Assembly (NCBI RefSeq): GCF_031178195.1
Contig: NZ_JAPSJL010000008.1
Location: 1 to 64,000 of the forward strand
Source of the DNA: Zhihengliuella sp.
GTDB lineage: Bacteria > Actinomycetota > Actinomycetes > Actinomycetales > Micrococcaceae
Direction of reading: 5' to 3'
DNA length: 64,000 nt
The translations under genes were made by a program, and so were the position numbers. Below the pieces are notes generated by a model, which searched no databases, was not told the origin of the DNA, and saw only the letters and a list, made by a program, of their open reading frames with translations. Positions within the stretch are counted from its first letter, which is position 1. Every line of letters begins with the position of its first letter. Shown in pieces: positions 59,334 through 64,000 of the stretch.

Positions 59334-60989
59334 ATGGCTCACGAACGCGCAGGCACCACCGCTCAACCCCAGGACCTGATCGACGTCGACGCCCTCGTCG
59401 CCGCGTACTTCGACACTGCACCCGATCCGGACGACCCGGGACAGAAGGTCGCGTTCGGCACCAGCGGCCACCGCGGCACGTCCCTGAACGGATCGTTCAA
59501 CGAGAATCACATCGCCGCCATCACGCAGGCGATCGTGGACTACCGCAACGGGCAGGGCATCGGCGGGCCGCTGTTCCTCGGCCGCGACACCCACGCCCTC
59601 TCGGGGCCCGCGCAGGACACGGCGCTCGAGGTCCTCGCCGCCAACGGCGTGCACGTGCTGATCGACTCCCGCGACCGGTTCACCCCGACGCCGGCGCTCA
59701 GCCACGCGATCCTCGCCCACAACCGCGGGCGCACCAACCCGGCCCACCATGCCGACGGCGTCGTCATCACGCCGAGCCACAACCCGCCGCAGGACGGCGG
59801 CTTCAAGTACAACCCGCCGCACGGCGGTCCCGCGGACTCGGACGCGACGGGGTGGATCGCCGGGCGCGCCAACGAGTACCTCTCCGGTGGGCTCGCCGGC
59901 GTGAACCGCGTCCCGCTGAAGGCGGCGAAGTCGGCCGAGACCACGGACGGCTACGACTTCCTGGACCGGTACGTGGGCGATCTCGGCAACGTGATCGACC
60001 TGAACGTCATCCGCTCGGCCGGCGTCCGGATCGGCGCGGACCCCATGGGCGGCGCCTCGGTGGACTACTGGGCGGCCATCGGCGAGCGCCACGGCCTCGA
60101 CCTCACCGTGGTGAACGACGCCGTCGACCCCCGCTGGTCCTTCATGACGCTGGACTGGGACGGCAAGATCCGCATGGACTGCTCCTCGCCCTACGCCATG
60201 GCGTCGCTGATCTCCCGCGTCGAGGACGGGGCCGGCTTCGACATCGCCACGGGGAACGACGCCGACGCGGACCGCCACGGGATCGTCACCCCGGACGCCG
60301 GGCTGATGAACCCGAACCACTTCCTGGCCGTGGCGATCGACTACCTGTACCGCAACCGCCCGGACTGGCCGCAGGGCGCGGGCGTGGGCAAGACCCTGGT
60401 GAGCTCCTCGATGATCGACCGGGTCGCCGCGTCCCTGGGCCGGGAGCTGGTGGAGGTGCCCGTGGGGTTCAAGTGGTTCGTGCCCGGCCTGCTGGACGGC
60501 ACGGGGGTCTTCGGCGGCGAGGAGTCCGCGGGGGCGTCGTTCGTCCGGTTCGACGGCAGTCCGTGGAGCACGGACAAGGACGGGATCCTGCTCTGCCTGC
60601 TCGCCTCCGAGATCCAGGCGGTCACCGGCTCCTCCCCGAGCGACCACTACCGCGGTCTGACCGCCGAGTTCGGCTCGCCGTCGTACGCGCGGATCGACGC
60701 GCCGGCGACGCGCGAGCAGAAGGCCTCCCTGGCGAAGCTCTCGGCCGCGGACGTGCCCGCGACGGAGCTGGCCGGCGAGGGCATCACCGCGAAGCTCACG
60801 GAGGCCCCCGGCAACGGCGCGGCAATCGGCGGGCTCAAGGTCACCACCGAGAACGCGTGGTTCGCCGCCCGGCCGTCCGGCACGGAGGACGTCTACAAGA
60901 TCTACGCGGAGTCATTCCGCGGCGACGAGCACCTGGCGCAGGTGCAGGCCGAGGCGAAGGCCCTGGTGGACTCGGTCATCGGCGGCTGA
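59334..60989 (+). CDS. pgm: phosphoglucomutase (alpha-D-glucose phosphate-specific)
   Basis: [59 protein letters not shown]. Confidence 0.97.
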   Translation: MAHERAGTTAQPQDLIDVDALVAAYFDTAPDPDDPGQKVAFGTSGHRGTSLNGSFNENHIAAITQAIVDYRNGQGIGGPLFLGRDTHALSGPAQDTALEVLAANGVHVLIDSRDRFTPTPALSHAILAHNRGRTNPAHHADGVVITPSHNPPQDGGFKYNPPHGGPADSDATGWIAGRANEYLSGGLAGVNRVPLKAAKSAETTDGYDFLDRYVGDLGNVIDLNVIRSAGVRIGADPMGGASVDYWAAIGERHGLDLTVVNDAVDPRWSFMTLDWDGKIRMDCSSPYAMASLISRVEDGAGFDIATGNDADADRHGIVTPDAGLMNPNHFLAVAIDYLYRNRPDWPQGAGVGKTLVSSSMIDRVAASLGRELVEVPVGFKWFVPGLLDGTGVFGGEESAGASFVRFDGSPWSTDKDGILLCLLASEIQAVTGSSPSDHYRGLTAEFGSPSYARIDAPATREQKASLAKLSAADVPATELAGEGITAKLTEAPGNGAAIGGLKVTTENAWFAARPSGTEDVYKIYAESFRGDEHLAQVQAEAKALVDSVIGG

Positions 60990-61025
60990 CCGCGGGCGGG
61001 ACTCCGCGGCCGGGAGCGGCCCTGG

Positions 61026-62615
61026 TCAGGCGGGGGATTCGGGGCCGATCTCCCGGTGCCCGCCGGCCGACGGCTCGGCCCCGTCCGCTCCACCGTCGCC
61101 CTCGAGGAGCGACGGTGCTCCGCCCGTCTGCCGCGCGGCGGCGGCCTGCTTCGCCGACCCGGCGCGCACGGTTCGCATGACGTGGGCCTTGCCGCGACGG
61201 TAGGGCGGGTAGGCGATGCGCAGCGTGTCCACCATCGCCGTCTTCGAGAGCACGGGCCGTAGCTGGCTGAACGTCGCGAAGCCGTACCGTCCGTGGTAGC
61301 TGCCCATCCCGGAGGCCCCGACGCCGCCGAACGGCAGTGTCGGCACGGCCACGTGCAGGTTGCAGACGTTGTATGCGATCCCGCCGGCGCGGACCCGGTC
61401 CTCGAATGCGGTGTGCCAGCGGGGCCGGTCGCTGAACAGGTAGGCCGCGAGCGGCTCCGGGCGGGCCGCGATGAACTCGAGGGCGGCGTCGAACGACTCG
61501 ACGGAGAGGATCGGCAGGATGGGGCCGAAGATCTCCTCCTGCATCACCGCGTCGTCGGGCGAGACGCCGAGGAGCAGGGTCGGCTCGATGTACAGCGACT
61601 CCGCATCGAAGTCGCCGCCGACCACCGTCACGTTGGGGTCGATCTCGGCGTCCTCGATGTAGCGGACCAGGCGGTCGAACGCCGCCCGGTTCACGATCCG
61701 CCCGTAGTCGCGGTTCTTCGCCGGGTTCTTCCCGTAGAAGGAGGCGAGGGCGCGGACCAGCTGGGCCGGCAGCCGCTGCGCGTCGGCGCCGACGAGCAGG
61801 ACGTAGTCCGGCGCCGTGCAGGTCTGCCCGGCGTTGATGAACTTCCCGTGCGCGATCCGCCGGGCGACGGCCGCCATGTTCCCGTCGCCGACGACGGCGG
61901 GGCACTTGCCGCCGAGCTCGAGCGTCACCGGGGTCAGGTGCTCGGCCGCGGCGCGGGCCACGATCCGTCCCACCCGCTCGCTGCCGGTGAAGAGGATGTG
62001 GTCCCACGGCTGCTCCAGCAGGGACTGCGCCACGTCCGGGCCACCCTCGACGACGGCGACGACCCGCCGGTCCAGATACCGCGGGACCAGCCGGGCCAGC
62101 AGCGCGGACGTGGCCGGCGCCAGCTCGGAGGGCTTCAGCGCCACCGTGTTCCCGGCGGCGAGGGCGCCGACCAGCGGACTCAGCAGCAGCTGCACGGGGT
62201 AGTTCCAGGCGCCGATGATCAGCACCATGCCCTTGGGCTGCGCCTCCGTCTTGCCCATCGCCGGCTGCAGCGCCAGCGGCACCTTGACGTGCTTGGCCTC
62301 CATCCACTCCGTCAGATAGAGCTGGGCGTGGTGGATCTCGTCCTTGAGCAGCTCCAGCTCGGTCAGCCGCGCCTCCGCGGGGTGCTTCCCGAGGTCGGCC
62401 TCCAGCGCCTCCAGCAGGTCCTGCGTGTTCTCCTCGAGCAACCGGTCCAGGGCGCGCAGCTGCCCGGCGCGCATCCGCCGCGGGTGCATCAGGCGCGTGG
62501 ACCTCGCGTCCTTCAGCCGTGCGTGCACCTCGGCGACGCCGGGCACGTGGGGCGCGCCGGCGTCGGACGCCTCCTCCGCAGGCGGGGCGGGGCGGCGGCG
62601 TGAGAAGAGACCCAT
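61026..62615 (-). CDS. aldehyde dehydrogenase family protein
   Basis: LIIGAWNYPVQLLLSPLVGALAAGNTVALKPSE, LFTGSERVGRIVARAAAEHLTPVTLELGGKCPAVV, INAGQTCTAPDYV. Confidence 0.93.
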   Translation of the reverse strand: MGLFSRRRPAPPAEEASDAGAPHVPGVAEVHARLKDARSTRLMHPRRMRAGQLRALDRLLEENTQDLLEALEADLGKHPAEARLTELELLKDEIHHAQLYLTEWMEAKHVKVPLALQPAMGKTEAQPKGMVLIIGAWNYPVQLLLSPLVGALAAGNTVALKPSELAPATSALLARLVPRYLDRRVVAVVEGGPDVAQSLLEQPWDHILFTGSERVGRIVARAAAEHLTPVTLELGGKCPAVVGDGNMAAVARRIAHGKFINAGQTCTAPDYVLLVGADAQRLPAQLVRALASFYGKNPAKNRDYGRIVNRAAFDRLVRYIEDAEIDPNVTVVGGDFDAESLYIEPTLLLGVSPDDAVMQEEIFGPILPILSVESFDAALEFIAARPEPLAAYLFSDRPRWHTAFEDRVRAGGIAYNVCNLHVAVPTLPFGGVGASGMGSYHGRYGFATFSQLRPVLSKTAMVDTLRIAYPPYRRGKAHVMRTVRAGSAKQAAAARQTGGAPSLLEGDGGADGAEPSAGGHREIGPESPA

Positions 62616-62624
62616 GGCGTCAGA

Positions 62625-63311
62625 CTACCGGCGGCGCGTGGGGCGCACGGCCAGCGTCTCGACGGTGCCGCGCGGGGGCATGTCGACGGCGGCGCGGACG
62701 GCCGCGGCGACGTCCTCCGGGGCCAGGTAGTAGGCGGCGTCGTACTCCTCGCCCAGCTTCTCCACCAGGCCGTGCTGCATGTCCGTGTCCACGCGCCCGG
62801 GGTGCACGCTGGACACGCGGACGCCATGGCCGCGCTCCTCCTCCCGCAGGGCGTCCGTGAACGCCCGCAGTGCGAACTTGGACGCCGCGTAGGTGCTGGA
62901 CTTCGGCGACGCGGTGAACCCGGAGCCGCTGTTGATGGCGACCACCAGGCCGCCCGCCGCGCGGAGGGCGGGGAGCGCCTGCCGGGTCAGCTCGGCCACG
63001 GCGAAGACGTTCAGGCGGAAGACCCGCTCCCAGGTCTCGTACGACGTCGTCTCCACCGTGTTCCCGTCCTCCACCCCGGCAGAGTGGACCAGGACGTCCA
63101 GGCGCGCCGGCAGGGCCGCGTAGGGCGGGTGCTCGAGGTCGGCGACCCACGGTTCGGCCGACGGGAGCTCGCGCACCAGCGCGTCGACCGCGTCGGCGCC
63201 GCGGCCGCCGACCAGGACGTGGTGCGTGGCGCCGAGGTCGAGCGCGACGGCGCGGCCGATCCCGCGGGTGGCTCCGGTGACGAGGGCGACGGGACGGTCG
63301 GCGGTGCTCAT
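62625..63311 (-). CDS. SDR family oxidoreductase
   Basis: VALVTGATRGIGRAVALDLG, INSGSGFTASPKSSTYAASKFALRAFTDALR. Confidence 0.92.
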   Translation of the reverse strand: MSTADRPVALVTGATRGIGRAVALDLGATHHVLVGGRGADAVDALVRELPSAEPWVADLEHPPYAALPARLDVLVHSAGVEDGNTVETTSYETWERVFRLNVFAVAELTRQALPALRAAGGLVVAINSGSGFTASPKSSTYAASKFALRAFTDALREEERGHGVRVSSVHPGRVDTDMQHGLVEKLGEEYDAAYYLAPEDVAAAVRAAVDMPPRGTVETLAVRPTRRR

Positions 63312-63366
63312 GGGCGCTCCTTCGATGGCGGGACGTGGGTTCCTCCAAGCTACTCGCTGCGCGAGG

Positions 63367-63519
63367 CTCGCGAGATGCCGGTGGAGCACCTGGGCCTCGC
63401 GAGGCGCCGGAACAGCACCCGGGGCTCCGCGAGGTCGCACTCCAGCACCAGTACCCGGCCGTGGCCGGTGCTGGAGTGGCATCTCGCGGCGTCGAACGTG
63501 CTGGAACGCGACCTCGCAG
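63367..63519. repeat. cluster of five ~24-bp related units (three direct, two inverted), ~29-30 bp period
   Basis: ctcgcgagatgccggtggagcacc; ctcgcgaggcgccggaacagcacc; ctccgcgaggtcgcactccagcacc; rc: ccgcgagatgccactccagcacc; rc: ctgcgaggtcgcgttccagcacg. Confidence 0.8.
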
Positions 63520-63611
63520 CCCGGTCGGGGGGGGACACCGCCCCTACGCCCGCGCCCGATGTGACGGCTCCGGAGATGACGCCGCACACGCGGCGGCGTA
63601 CGCTGGATGGC

Positions 63612-63688
63612 ACGGCACGGGGTGTCCCCAGAGGACTGAGATCACACCCGCATGCACCTGATCTAGCTAGTACTAGCGGAGGGATGTC
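63612..63688 (+). ncRNA. TPP riboswitch (THI element)
   Basis: cacggggtgtcc...ggactgagatcacaccc...acctgatctagctagtactagcggaggga matches the THI-box consensus. Confidence 0.93.
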
Positions 63689-63693
63689 GCTTC

Positions 63694-64000
63694 ATGGAGT
63701 CCATGGCGCCTCAAGACACGTCTGTATCCACCCCCGAGACCACGGCGCCCGGCGCCGCCCGCGACTGGGCCGGCCTGGCCGCGGAGCACCTCGCGGCCTT
63801 CCGGGCGGCGAGCCCGCTGGTCCAGTGCGCGACCAACTCGGTGGTCACCAACTTCACGGCCAACGTCCTGCTCGCCTCGGGTGCCGCGCCGGCCATGGTG
63901 GACGTCCCGGGCGAGGCCGGGCCGTTCGCGGCGATGGCCTCGGCGGTCCTGGTCAACCTGGGCACGCCGATGGACCGGCAGCGCGAGGGCATGCTCGAGG
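63694..64000 (+). CDS. thiM: hydroxyethylthiazole kinase, truncated by window end
   Basis: [53 protein letters not shown], downstream of TPP riboswitch. Confidence 0.88.
   Translation, partial: MESMAPQDTSVSTPETTAPGAARDWAGLAAEHLAAFRAASPLVQCATNSVVTNFTANVLLASGAAPAMVDVPGEAGPFAAMASAVLVNLGTPMDRQREGMLE

Noticed and set aside
63367-63519. CRISPR array
   Set aside because: Only five degenerate units, two inverted, with no invariant repeat and no unique spacers of constant length; no cas genes.

Overview
This 64-kb, high-GC window looks like an actinobacterial chromosome, probably Micrococcaceae-like. It carries about 60 supportable CDSs, a partial thiM with a TPP riboswitch at the right edge, and an rRNA-operon leader motif at the left edge. 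Conserved housekeeping blocks are folE-folP-folB-folK-DUF3180-PH-PH-DUF2520-panC with ftsH; dacB/metalloprotease/tilS/hpt; ppa; and serS/DAGK/pheA/pgm. The most interesting part is a ~17-kb accessory block (about 10.3-27.5 kb) between hpt and ftsH, two genes that are normally neighbours. It contains RuMP formaldehyde-fixation genes (hxlA/hxlB) and a LuxR-HTH protein fused to a degenerate histidine-kinase ATPase. It also contains a putative flavin-dependent ring-opening catabolic operon (LLM monooxygenase, tautomerase, ALDH, alpha/beta hydrolase, two tandem PF06684/DUF1185 proteins). A GntR regulator separates that operon from a divergent SnoaL-flavin reductase fusion and a BCCT betaine-type transporter. 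A pectin-degradation pair follows (PL1 lyase and a CE12-CE8 fusion). My leading hypothesis is a plant-associated catabolic island for an N-methylated (hetero)cyclic betaine, trigonelline-like, plus pectin, with formaldehyde handled by RuMP. Other signals include a duplicated 22-bp element over both divergent start regions of the GntR locus, a shared GTGTCAAAATG promoter element for a PucR/M20-peptidase locus, a tipA-like MerR gene with an internal start, a YczR locus flanked by two YczE paralogues, and a cluster of five ~24-bp intergenic repeat units. No searches or computations were run; all family calls come from reading the translations.
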